Origin: Methanosarcina sp.
Lineage (GTDB): Archaea; Halobacteriota; Methanosarcinia; Methanosarcinales; Methanosarcinaceae
Length of the DNA: 64,000 bases
Direction of reading: 5' to 3'
NCBI GenBank assembly: GCA_003164755.1
Contig: PLUB01000052.1
Span: 63,996 to 127,995, forward strand
Position 1 is the stretch's first letter. Each line of letters opens with the position of its first letter. Shown here in pieces: positions 50,648-60,413 of the stretch. The translations under genes were made by a program, and so were the position numbers. A model generated the notes under the pieces. That model saw only the letters and a program-made list of their open reading frames with translations, made no database searches and was not told the DNA's origin.

Positions 50648-50993
50648 ACCAAGAAACCACTTAGCCTTCAGTTGAGTGGTAGTTCACATTTATCATATCT
50701 TTGCTAGGAGATTAAGTGACTGAATTTATACATTAAATTTTGAGATCCACTTTATGGTGTATTCCAAAGTGCCGTCTATTTCCAAAAGAGAACTCTTTGT
50801 CTTTTATCACTATTTATTGATTACCTTAATGACTTGATTCTCTTTCAATACGTGAAAACTACGTGGAAAATGGCAATTCATTATTGTAAATGCTCTAAAA
50901 ACTAATAACTGAACCATTTCTCGCTAATTTTCTTGGTTTTCAACAGTTCTCCTCAAATCTGTTCGAACAAAAGCCATTAAACTATTGGGAATT

Positions 50994-51231
50994 ATTCATC
51001 TCTTATTTTTTTTCTTCGTGAGAATCATGTTCAAATTTTTCCAGCTAATTTCTGTATTTGATTTAATTTATTTCTTTTCTAGTTCATCATTCTTGGATTT
51101 TAAGGATAGTAAAAACTATCTTTAAAATCAAATAATAATGCCTCCGAAAAGAAATAAATTAAATCAAATACAGAAATTAGCTGGAAAAATTTGAACATGA
51201 TTCTCACGAAGAAAAAAAATAAGAGATGAAT
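50994..51231. repeat. ~238-bp palindrome made of two inverted IS-end-like copies
   Basis: The left arm starts ATTCATCTCTTATTTTTTTT and runs through CGTGAGAATCATGTTCAAAT and AGCTAATTTCTGTATTTGAT. The right arm is its exact reverse complement over about 85 bp. The centre (GATAGT-aaaa-ACTATC, 51105-51120) is also palindromic, with a few mismatches between. Each arm matches the sequence at 17481-17584 and 24061-24157. The 51231 end is 187 bp before the surface-protein gene. Confidence 0.8.
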
Positions 51232-51417
51232 TCTAATCCTCAATAAATTATTGAATAGTTTATGAGAATATTCCAATAAACAAGATACAACTTTGGCTGT
51301 TTTCGCAAAATAAATATATATAAAAATATATTGATAAGTACCAATATGTTTATATCGTACTTGTAATTAATTCCTAAGTAATTAGGGAAAGTATCATTCT
51401 CAATTTTTTCTACTATT

Positions 51418-54300
51418 ATGGAGGAATTAGACATAAATATCATCAAAATTTTATTACTGGCTTATTTAATGTTTACACTAAGCTCCTGTGTAGGGACAGC
51501 AGCTGAGATTCACGTGCAACCAGGAGGTTCAATACAGGCTGCAGTGAACAGTGCAAAATCAGACGATACAATCATTGTAGAACCCGGAACCTATACTGGG
51601 AATATAGACATAAGCAGAGATTATGCTAATAATCTTAATAATCTGGTACTGATGGCATCATCTAGTAACCCTGGAGACACCATAATTGTTGCCGACAATA
51701 CAGCAGGTCCTACCGTTAAAGGTGTGATCTCTATTAAATACAAAACTCATGTAACAGTCAAAGGATTTACTATTACTGGAGCCAGAAATGATATTGCAGG
51801 AGTTTACCTGTCCCAAGGTAAACAGTGCACAGTTGAAAATAATATATTTTTGAACGATGGACTTGGGGTGAAACTAACTAGTTTTACTGATAGTGTGGTT
51901 CGCAACAACAACTTCAACAGAACTAGTACTTTTGGGACTGGCACTGGGATTGATATTGAACAATCTGGCAATACCATGGTTTCTGGAAATTCGATCTCAA
52001 ATCAAAATAATGGGATTCATATTGTAGGTTCTAATTCTAAAGGAAGTACCATATCAGGAAACTCCATAAGTCAGAATACTAACTCTGGTATATTAATGGA
52101 ATCCGCAAAAGGTGTTACCCTCTCAGGAAACACTTTGAACGCAAACAAAAACGATGGGATCTATCTGTCATTTTCAGCTGAAAACAACTTAACAAATAAC
52201 AATGTATTAATGTTAAATAGTGCAGTCAACGGAACTAACACCAACGGCATAAATCTTTATAATTCCAAATCGAACACAATTTCAAATAATACTGCTAGTT
52301 CTGCAGACCATGGTATTTTCTTTAATACTTGCGAAAACAACGTTGTGCAAAATAATAAAGTTTCAAGCAACCTTTACGGAATAGCTATGAGGTATTCCCA
52401 TAAAAACAAAATTATTAACAATAATGCGGATGGAAATAAAGAAGGAATTTACTTAACATGGGAAGATAGTGGGAACACGATTTCAGGCAATAATGTAAAT
52501 TTGTGTGACGTTGGTATTCATCTGACTAATTATTGTGGCAAAAATAATCTTGTGGATAACAATATAGCAAATTCAAACACATTTTATGGTATCTATGTGG
52601 AAACAAATAATAATGTGATATCTAATAATCACGCAACTGGAAATAGTAGAGGTATTTACTTACTAGGCTCAGGATGCTACGATAATACGCTTTCTAATAA
52701 CATTGTGGATTTTAGCACTGGTAATGGTATTCGTCTTGCGAATACTAGCAATCATAATAAGCTCGTCAGCAACAGTGTAATTTCAAACAGTGGAGATGGG
52801 ATTTACTTAGTGAATTCAAATAATAGTTACATTGACAGTAATACAGCGCGAGGCAATAATATCGGAATCCACGTGGAAAGCTCAAATAAGAACATACTCT
52901 CCAGCAATGTGGCTCCATATAATAATATGGGGATTAGGCTCTACTCTGCAGACAATAACTCTCTTTCCAATAATACGGTGTCTTATAATGCCCTCGATGG
53001 TATTGACCTGAACTCTGCTGTAAGCAACAATATTACAGACAACCATATTATCTGGAACGAAAAGGGTATTTTCCTGTGTCCTAAAAGCATCAATAACCTA
53101 ATTTATAATAACTATTTCAACAATACCGAGAATACGGACGCTAAAAATACAAGATGTACCTGGTACATAGGAAAAACTAAAGGCAAAAATATTGTAGGTG
53201 GGTCATATATTGGCGGTAACTTCTGGGCACATATTAATGGTGATGGATTTTCCCAAACTGCACATGATTCCGAAGGCGAAGGAATTGCTGATGCCGTATA
53301 TGATAAAGAAGTAAATGTCATTGACAGATTACCACTCGTAAGTGTAGTACTTCCTGTTGCAGACTTCAGAGCCAGTACTACACAGGGTTATGCTCCACTT
53401 TATGTCCAGCTTACAGATCTTTCACAAAATGCAATATCGAAAAGTTGGGATTTTGGAGACGGAACTAATTCAACCGAGCAGAATCCAATGCACACTTATT
53501 CCAAAGCAGGAAACTACACCGTTAACTTTATAGTTAACGATAAAAATAACACGATTTCAAAGGCTACCACAATAACTGTTCTAGATTATAACAACAATCC
53601 TACAAATGTGCAGAGTATTAGTAGTTCTAGTGATAGTGATGGCAGCGGTAGCAGCAGCTTCAGTAGCAGCAGTGAAAGTGCAGGTGTAGGTAGTTCCAAT
53701 GAGCTTCACAGTAATGTGGTGAGTAAAGAAATTTCACAGGCTTTCATTACAAGCGGAAAATCTGTGAAATTTGATTTCCCTCAAAACGCTACTTCTGTTG
53801 TATATGTGAGCTTCGATTCGAAAAAGAACACTGGTAAGACGACTACCATAGTAGAAATGCTGAAAGAAAAATCTATACTAGCTTCAGGTCTGCCTTCTGA
53901 AGCTGTATACAAGCACTTAAATATTTGGGTTGGAAACAGTGGGTTTGCAACTCCCAAGGATCTAGAAAATGCGGTATTATGTTTCAAGGTTGAAAAATTC
54001 TGGATACAGGATAATAAAATAGATCAATCTTCCATCACCCTTAATAGGTACTGTGACAAGGAATGGAATCCATTGCCAACAAGCAAATCAGGAGAAGATG
54101 ACAAGTATCTTTATTTCACAGCGCAAACACCGGGATTCTCTCCCTTTGTAATAACTGGTAAGATGACAGCAAATCCAAATACCACTGTAACACCAGCAAA
54201 TGATAAAAACAAAAGCACAGACACTACGGGCATGCCTGGATTTGAAATTATTTCCGGTATAACTATCCTGTTAGCTGTATTCTTGTACAAAAGAAAATAA
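51418..54300 (+). CDS. Surface protein: beta-helix (NosD-like) + PKD + PGF-pre-PGF + PGF-CTERM
   Basis: A 960-residue exported protein. A signal peptide (residues 1-29, KILLLAYLMFTLSSCVGTAA) is followed by a right-handed parallel beta-helix (about 30-620) rich in asparagine, with repeats such as NTISNNTASSADHGIFFN and NNGIHIVGSN. A PKD domain (about 645-720) follows, with SKSWDFGDGTNSTEQNPMHT, then a serine-rich linker (about 730-757) and a PGF-pre-PGF domain (about 765-925). The C-terminus has MPGFEIISGITILLAVFLYK, a PGF-CTERM-type sorting signal that archaeosortase A would replace with a lipid anchor. ATG 51418 overlaps GGAGG, so the start signal is unusual. The protein is probably an S-layer-associated adhesin or polysaccharide-binding protein. 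Confidence 0.9.
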   Translation: MEELDINIIKILLLAYLMFTLSSCVGTAAEIHVQPGGSIQAAVNSAKSDDTIIVEPGTYTGNIDISRDYANNLNNLVLMASSSNPGDTIIVADNTAGPTVKGVISIKYKTHVTVKGFTITGARNDIAGVYLSQGKQCTVENNIFLNDGLGVKLTSFTDSVVRNNNFNRTSTFGTGTGIDIEQSGNTMVSGNSISNQNNGIHIVGSNSKGSTISGNSISQNTNSGILMESAKGVTLSGNTLNANKNDGIYLSFSAENNLTNNNVLMLNSAVNGTNTNGINLYNSKSNTISNNTASSADHGIFFNTCENNVVQNNKVSSNLYGIAMRYSHKNKIINNNADGNKEGIYLTWEDSGNTISGNNVNLCDVGIHLTNYCGKNNLVDNNIANSNTFYGIYVETNNNVISNNHATGNSRGIYLLGSGCYDNTLSNNIVDFSTGNGIRLANTSNHNKLVSNSVISNSGDGIYLVNSNNSYIDSNTARGNNIGIHVESSNKNILSSNVAPYNNMGIRLYSADNNSLSNNTVSYNALDGIDLNSAVSNNITDNHIIWNEKGIFLCPKSINNLIYNNYFNNTENTDAKNTRCTWYIGKTKGKNIVGGSYIGGNFWAHINGDGFSQTAHDSEGEGIADAVYDKEVNVIDRLPLVSVVLPVADFRASTTQGYAPLYVQLTDLSQNAISKSWDFGDGTNSTEQNPMHTYSKAGNYTVNFIVNDKNNTISKATTITVLDYNNNPTNVQSISSSSDSDGSGSSSFSSSSESAGVGSSNELHSNVVSKEISQAFITSGKSVKFDFPQNATSVVYVSFDSKKNTGKTTTIVEMLKEKSILASGLPSEAVYKHLNIWVGNSGFATPKDLENAVLCFKVEKFWIQDNKIDQSSITLNRYCDKEWNPLPTSKSGEDDKYLYFTAQTPGFSPFVITGKMTANPNTTVTPANDKNKSTDTTGMPGFEIISGITILLAVFLYKRK

Positions 54301-54346
54301 AATATAAAATAAGGCGATAGAGCGAGAATTTCGGTACATAAGAAAG

Positions 54347-54385
54347 TTAGGATGAAGGTTCAATCTTGTCATCCTAAATTTTATT
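54347..54385 (+). terminator. Hairpin followed by T-rich tract
   Basis: TTAGGATGA (54347-54355) pairs perfectly with TCATCCTAA (54369-54377) around a 13-base loop, followed by ATTTTATTTT and more T-runs. It lies 47 bp after the surface-protein stop and probably ends that transcript. Confidence 0.6.
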
Positions 54386-55110
54386 TTCAAATTTTTCTTT
54401 ATTTTTTTTCTTTAATTATGAGAATTGTTATCATTTTCTGGGTTTTTGATTTATTAAAGTCAATAGAATACTGAGGACTACGATAACTCACTATATTTTT
54501 TATATGCATATAAATGCTGTACAAATGATTCGTGAAAATTCGATATTTATCGAAATCATTCATTTTTCTTAATTTTTTTTGTTTTTCTCCAGTTTTTAAA
54601 AAATAATGGAATTTTATCCAAATTTAGTGCTTCAACACTCCTCATTTTTCCATAAACGACGCTTAATATTTCATAATAAGTGGTGAAAAAGCGTCCAGAT
54701 TTCCTCTCTATTTATATATCTCGATGTAGTCCTAAAATATAATTGAAGTCAAAATAAATCTATTGATTCTATATTACAACTTTTCAGAGAGCATGTAAAC
54801 TATCAAGGTTAATGGTTGCTTGCACGCAAATACATTTTTCATACCGTTGTGAATATGGCAGTAAACAAGAATTCTATTCACTCTGTCTCAATTCTCATTC
54901 AAATATTAATAATATCTCTGAAAACAATGAACAAGTGTAAATTAGCTGTTGATCATATAAATGGTCTCAATAAAATAGATCAATCTTATGAAATGTACGT
55001 AATACGTTGACAGGCTAAAATGTCGTTAACCTCCTACCTATTTTTGCTCAGACATCTCCCTTTAAATCACTAACAAAAACGAAAAATTTAGAGGATTCCG
55101 ATTTGTCTTT

Positions 55111-55172
55111 GATTTTTTTCTTACCGGGAATCAGGCCTAAATCTTTTCAGCTAATTTCTGTATTTGACCTTA
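55111..55172 (-). repeat. Partial IS5-like terminal sequence
   Basis: GATTTTTTTCTTACCGGGAA through CAGCTAATTTCTGTATTTGA matches half of the arm of the 51.0-51.2 kb palindrome. Only about 60 bp survives. Confidence 0.45.
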
Positions 55173-55222
55173 AGGTAAAATACCATGCAGCTTGTTATAG
55201 GAGGTGGAAACTTTCTGTGAAC

Positions 55223-55308
55223 TGTTAGTAAATAGATTATTCATATTTAAGCTACTTTTGTACCATGAAATGGAACTCCGGTATTCAAACAATCGTGTTT
55301 ATAAATTA
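55223..55308 (+). repeat. Dispersed repeat, copy 2 (first at ~1053-1137)
   Basis: TTAAGCTACTTTTGTACCAT and the following CCGGTATTCAAAC match the copy near 1078. It ends two bases before the family-A element at 55311, suggesting that the element marks or made the break. Confidence 0.55.
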
Positions 55309-55310
55309 AA

Positions 55311-55398
55311 GGGATTTCGATAGACCTCCATTTTGTGCTATCGTATATATAATGTGAATAAAAAAACTTTGTCGAAATCGGAGGTTTATCGAAATTTC
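55311..55398 (+). mobile_element. MITE-like element family A, copy 3 (88 bp)
   Basis: GGGATTTCGATAGACCTCC at the left and GGAGGTTTATCGAAATTTC at the right are the best-kept inverted ends of the family (two differences in 19). The inside is AT-rich with GTCGAAATCGG before the right end. No coding frame. Confidence 0.65.
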
Positions 55399-55804
55399 TA
55401 CAATTGCCCAAGATACTCACACACTATATCGGTCATTCTTTACTTTTTCATTATCTGTTCGCTTTTAGCTACAATATCTTATACACTCTTAGTTATTTTA
55501 AATTATTTATACAAAAAATAGTTTATGGGTAAAATCTACTTCCACATGAAATATTTTGAAATAGAACAACAATTTAATACAGATTATGTTTTGGGTCTTA
55601 ATGGGGATCTTCACGAATTTAAAACTGAGTTTTTCCTAAAAAAGCAGTTCATATTAATTTTGTATCGCATTCTTGATTTAGTCTTGCTCCATTAGATGAT
55701 TGCGATTTTCACTATATAATTCACCTTATTTAAATGTACTAGTTTTCTAATTATCCTGCGTGCAGAGAATTATAAAAACTTCCTCATTCAGTTGGATACA
55801 AAAC

Positions 55805-55875
55805 TGCTGAAATTGATCCCTTAATTAATTGGAATCCTTTCGTATCATTTTTGAGTACATCTATTTTACAAAAAC
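55805..55875 (+). repeat. Dispersed repeat (partner at 16602-16674)
   Basis: Diverged copy with TTTCGTATCATTTTTGAG and CTATTTTACAAAA in the same order and spacing as its partner. Confidence 0.5.
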
Positions 55876-56388
55876 AGTTTCTTGAGACTGGAATGAAGCA
55901 GAATTAATTATGATGTTTAAATTGCTTGTTTTACTTATTTGTTTTTTGGAGTACCTGATTACAATAATAACTGGATATTACCAAAACTTCCAGTGTGGTA
56001 TAAATCTCATCAGTTTCTCTGTTTGTCTTCTCAAAAAGTTATATTCTTTTCTTTTTGAAGACAGCCAATACAATTTTAAAAATTGCGGTTATTCTAGTTA
56101 TCCCATGATTTACTAGCATAAACTCTGCGAATTATCACTACTTTAGTCTGAGATCTTTTTCGATAGAGACTAGGGTAGGTTCACTAAGGTTCGATAATAA
56201 TATGTATGTAACCTACATAGTTTTTGTAGTAAACATATTCATAAAACTACATCGAATTTCAGATTCCCTAATCAAGGTCAACTTACTTTTAAATTTTTGA
56301 ACAATTTTTTATCTTAATTTAAACCCAGCATCTTCAATATCCAATTGTAGAAAATGATTGAATTTCAAAACGGGCTCTTGCATAAATA

Positions 56389-56503
56389 GGACTGACGCAC
56401 TTAGGATGCAAAATAATGTACAATGGACTTGATGATTAAAAATTGAGTTTTAGAAAGTTTTAAGTTTAATGGTATTGATTTTGTGCTTCAAGTGCGTAAG
56501 TCT
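56389..56503 (+). mobile_element. MITE-like element family B, copy 3 (115 bp)
   Basis: Ends GGACTGACGCACTT and AAGTGCGTAAGTCT pair over 14 positions with two mismatches (four G-T-tolerant). TA precedes the left end. It lies about 160 bp before the acetyltransferase gene. Confidence 0.6.
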
Positions 56504-56662
56504 CAATGATAATAGCTGGATACATGACTCTTGATGGATATTTTATTGGGCAAAAGCCCTAATTTTACATTGGAATCTGCAACATTTGCTGGAAGGTATT
56601 TTACGGAAAAATAGCAAAGTCGTCGAAATAACAGTCTGGAGAGCGATATCATAAATAATAAA

Positions 56663-57097
56663 GTGAGGTTAATAAAATTTGGAGAATTGGGTGGATTACT
56701 TGATTTATATAAATATTTAAATCCTGATGATCCTGATTTGAAAGGAACTTACTACATAAACAAATTGTGGGGGAAAATTTTCAATGATCCAAACATATAT
56801 TATTTTGTGGTGGAAGCTGATGGGATAATAGTTTCATCATGTACATTGATTGTAATAGATAATTTAACACTAAGCGGGAGACCATTTGGATTAATAGAAA
56901 ATGTGGTAACTCATAAAGAATATCGAAAAAGGGGGTATGGGACTGCAATATTGCATAAAGCTGTGGAGGTTGCAAAGGAGAATACCTGCTATAAAGTTGT
57001 TTTGTTAACCGGAAGAAAGGAAGAAAGTGTGCTGAGATTCTATGAACGAGTAGGATTTGAGAAGGGAATAAAGACTGGATTTATAATTCGGTTGTGA
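56663..57097 (+). CDS. GNAT-family N-acetyltransferase
   Basis: Transfers acetyl from acetyl-CoA to an amine of an unknown substrate. 144 residues from GTG 56663 (MRLIKFGELGGLLDLYKYLN), the natural N-terminus of the family, although no Shine-Dalgarno is seen. The acetyl-CoA site is HKEYRKRGYGTAILHKAVEV (Q/RxxGxG/A form). The C-terminal ESVLRFYERVGFEKG is the usual motif B. The gene is complete and stands alone in a repeat-rich area. A broken GNAT-like gene lies 740 bp downstream on the other strand. Confidence 0.9.
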   Translation: MRLIKFGELGGLLDLYKYLNPDDPDLKGTYYINKLWGKIFNDPNIYYFVVEADGIIVSSCTLIVIDNLTLSGRPFGLIENVVTHKEYRKRGYGTAILHKAVEVAKENTCYKVVLLTGRKEESVLRFYERVGFEKGIKTGFIIRL

Positions 57098-57837
57098 TAG
57101 GGTATATGGCAGAGTTGAAGTCAATTAAGAACCTATCAGAAAAGTGTTGTGACCTACTGTAACTTTACAATACGCAATATATATTCTCGAAACGATCCTT
57201 GATATTTGAGATTTTTGAAGATCTTCTGGCCTCGATAAAGTTTGCCATAAATTTCACTGGTAATTGACCACAATCAATCAAAAACACAGAAAATAATGAA
57301 AATTCTCATCAAATAAAGTTCTATTGTACTCATTTTAACTTTTGCAGAGATCACATGGAATTAGCGAAAGAAAAGGAAAACATAATTGTAGAAAAGAATA
57401 CACTCGCAAAAGAATGGAAAATAACTTAACCCAATGGACGTTATGAGAACTGCTAAATTAAAAGGCTCTTAAAATGTTCACTAATTAAAAGGGGAGCGCT
57501 CGCTTCTATTAGAGCACAGTAAAAAAGGAGAAAATCTGATGAAATAAAATTAAGTTAGTCTTACTACAATGATTGTAGGCACGCATGTAGATACCGGCAT
57601 TGGCATAAAGCTAGCCTATTTTCTTTCATAAATTGAAATATTTGCATATCCAAAAGAAAGTTTACTGATAAAGATATAGCTATGTTGCCAATCACCGTTT
57701 AATAAGGATGAAATAAATAGATATGCGTTTAAAATTACAGATTACTGGTTAGTAAAGTACTGAATTAAGAACCAAAAATAGGTTCATAGCCAATTTCGTT
57801 TGAGATAATCTTTTTGATAGGATCAGGAGAAAAAAGA
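57098..57837. other. Intergenic
   Basis: 740 bp. A few coding-like fragments (HMELAKEKENIIVEKNTLAK at about 57353; IVGTHVDTGIGIKLAYF at about 57571) are too short to name. Otherwise AT-rich. Confidence 0.4.
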
Positions 57838-58361
57838 TTAAACAAGTTTCAATTCCATTTTATAACAGATTTCCCCGTAGAGCATATATTTTTTTGTCTC
57901 AGTAATTCTCCTAAAACCAATTTTTTGTATAATTTTATAGGATGATGATTGTTTATCTGTACATTTAATGTAATAAATTATAATGTAACAAATTATATTC
58001 CATTTAGTTTCATTTCATCAATACTTTCTTTCAGTAATTTCTCAGCAAAACCCTCGCTTCTCAAATTCATGTCAATTGTGAGTGCGGAAAGAACCGCTTG
58101 CTTTTCAAAACCCTTAATAGAAAATGCTGGTTTCAAATAATAAATGCAGTAGCCTATATTATTATCCTTATTTTTAATAACATAGAAGATGTCTTTGAAG
58201 CTCTTTGAATAGTTTACAATTTTCTCCCTATCTACACACTTGAATTCTTCTGCCTGAACTCTAAGAATTTCCAGAAGTATGTAATCCTCTATAGTTAAAA
58301 CATTATCTTTATCTTTTTTTCCATTGTTTAAGAGGAACGGATCTGCATATCTCGAAACAGT
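57838..58361 (-). pseudogene. GNAT-like acetyltransferase, frameshifted and 5'-truncated
   Basis: The minus strand from 58361 reads DPFLLNNGKKDKDNVLTIED, YILLEILRVQAEEFKCVDRE, KDIFYVIKNKDNNIGYCIYY, FEKQAVLSALTIDMNLRSEG and FAEKLLKESIDEMKLNGI, then a stop at 57993-57995. A one-base shift restores ICYIIYYIKCTDKQSSSYKI and IQKIGFRRITETKKYMLYG, the C-terminal acetyltransferase motif, ending at TAA 57838-57840. There is no start codon before a TAG at 58362-58364. The substrate is unknown. Confidence 0.6.
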
Positions 58362-58929
58362 CTATTAAAAACCTTTCTATTTATATCTAATAGGTTTGCA
58401 TTTTAGTGAGATCCATCCAGTTGAAGAGACGCACTTAACCGATTACAAGTGTATATTTTGATATTATAATAACTTTAATTTTATATAACATTGGATGAAT
58501 CAATTCTCTACATCATAATTCTCATACTAACCAAAAGTAGATCGTATCTACGAAATGGTGTCGATTAGTCTACAACCTTTCCTATTTAAAAAAGGTATTG
58601 GGTAGACAATTCCACATCAAAGAATAAAGTTAAACACATTGTACCAAAACTTGACTTCAAATTTACAACAAATTCGCGATACTGCTCTATTTCTTGTGTC
58701 TCTATTTTATTTAAAAATATACAAATTATTTTATTAGATTTAAACAGGATATATACATAGATTTTGTATCAAAAAGACGATGTGTTTTCCCATTTGTCAG
58801 TCGAGATATATGTTGGGATGGAAAACAAAAACCTTGCTATATTTCTCTCCTGATGAATAAAAATAAAAAAAATTAAGTACCTATTCAACCCACAAATAGG
58901 ATTTATTTATTTATTTATATAAATTACTT
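58362..58929. other. Intergenic
   Basis: AT-rich, downstream of the TPR gene and upstream of the broken acetyltransferase. No hairpin terminator or gene was recognised. A TATTTATTTATTTAT tandem repeat lies at 58904-58919. Confidence 0.4.
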
Positions 58930-59469
58930 TTATTTTGCCAAGCTCCTGAGTTGCGGGTTGATTTCAATTGCTTTTTCATATGCTTTTATTGCTTCATCCG
59001 ACTTACTCAATTTATTTAAAATTATTGCTTTATTGTACCAAGCTGCTGAATAATGCGGATTAACTTCAATTGCTTTGTCAAATGCTTTTCTTGCTTCATC
59101 ATATTTATTTAAATTATCTAGAGCAAGTCCTTTATTGTACCAAGCTTTTGAATACTGTGGATAAATTTCAATTGCTTTATCAAATGCTGTTATTGCTTCA
59201 TCTGATTTGCCTAATTTCCCTAAAGCTACGCCTTTGCCATCCCAAGCGTACGAATCATGTGGATTAATTTCAATTGCTTTGTCATAAGCTTTTATGGCTT
59301 CGTTGTACTTTTCTGAGTTAATTAGCTCGCTTCCTTTATGGGACCAAATATTTAAAGATTGCGCTGCTCCTGCTATATTCACTAGCATTAAAAATACCAC
59401 CAAAGTGATTCCTAAAATCGTTATGATTGTATGCTTTCTACTTGCTTTATCACATTTAGCTTCGTTCAT
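58930..59469 (-). CDS. Exported or membrane-anchored TPR protein
   Basis: The frame opens at TTG 59475, but GAGAG upstream fits ATG 59469 (MNEAKCDKASRK), giving 179 residues. An N-terminal hydrophobic segment (TIITILGITLVVFLMLVNIA) ending in GAAQ is a signal peptide or anchor. Four tetratricopeptide repeats follow (about 45-175), each near 34 residues, e.g. YNEAIKAYDKAIEINPHDSY and SDEAITAFDKAIEIYPQYSK. It probably scaffolds protein contacts outside the membrane. Normal repeats, no frameshift; stands alone. Confidence 0.88.
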   Translation of the reverse strand: MNEAKCDKASRKHTIITILGITLVVFLMLVNIAGAAQSLNIWSHKGSELINSEKYNEAIKAYDKAIEINPHDSYAWDGKGVALGKLGKSDEAITAFDKAIEIYPQYSKAWYNKGLALDNLNKYDEARKAFDKAIEVNPHYSAAWYNKAIILNKLSKSDEAIKAYEKAIEINPQLRSLAK

Positions 59470-60413
59470 TTTCAATCTCTCGATATTTGTTCATATATTA
59501 ATGCTTAAAAAAACTACAAAAACACAAATGAATAATACTTCACTCTACAAAGTAAACTTTTCTACTGGAAAAATATATTTACTCATTAATTAGAATAATT
59601 TCTATATTACTGTTCGTTGATAAACTTATACAAATCATAGTAATATCCTTCACGGAACAACATTTTAACTTTCAAAACATCTATTTTGAAAAAAACTTTT
59701 AACCTAAATTCTGACATAAACAGAAAAAAGCTACAATGTAAGGTCTAAAATAACCATCTAAAAACAATGATCCATAGTTTTTCAAACAAAAACTGTGCGT
59801 GTGTGAGATAGTAGAGAATACAATTTAATTAATTGATCCTGAAATTTTACTCAAAGCTGTCTATGATCATGTGGGGAAGTAATTTTGAGCTGAACTTGTT
59901 AGTTTTCTCTGTAAGTAGGGTAAAATTCATCTGTTTAGTACATTTCCATATATTGGAGATCCTATGTGAAAAATAGATTCTCGATACTGAGACATCTCCG
60001 AATCTTTGCTTTGGGCAATCATAGAATCAAATCTTATCAAATATGAACTATTCGACTTTTAGATATCGAAGGCTTTCAATTAGTTTCTTCTCTTGGGAAA
60101 AAAATATTTGCGGATAATGAATTTTCTCGATAAATTATTATTTACAAAATAATGGTTATCTGCCGGAAAAAAATATTGGCGTTTATCCAACTTATGCGAT
60201 TATAACTATATAACTCACTTATTTTATAGGTAGAGTTAAATATGTTACAACACTCCCAATCAGATTGATGAATATTCCCCATAAGATGGAATGATAGTCT
60301 GGTTTTTCTAATTAATAACATTGGTGAAATATCATTTCAGAGATATTTTAAACTGAAAATTACAAAAATAGAAAATCTGCCATAAATATTCGAACCCGTT
60401 CTCATGGTTATTT
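59470..60413. other. Intergenic
   Basis: About 940 bp, AT-rich. At 60198-60240 GCGATTATAACTATATAACT resembles text near 55700 and the inverted repeat at 49971. No gene was recognised. Confidence 0.4.

Larger units (their letters stand above)
49250..51417. other. Long intergenic region with hairpins and IS remnants
   Basis: About 2.2 kb. Contains the 15-bp inverted repeat (49971-50025), the TnpB remnant (50489-50647) and the large palindrome (50994-51231). The remainder is AT-rich with no gene visible. Confidence 0.5.
54386..56662. other. Intergenic, repeat-rich
   Basis: About 2.3 kb without an intact gene. In order: a partial IS5-like end (55111-55172), dispersed repeat copy (55223-55308), MITE family A copy 3 (55311-55398), dispersed repeat (55805-55875) and MITE family B copy 3 (56389-56503). 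The short frames are AT-driven and not convincing. Confidence 0.5.

Noticed and set aside
54816..55521. Two short plus-strand frames of 62-64 codons
   Set aside because: AT-driven translations lying over repeats, no start signals, no family features.
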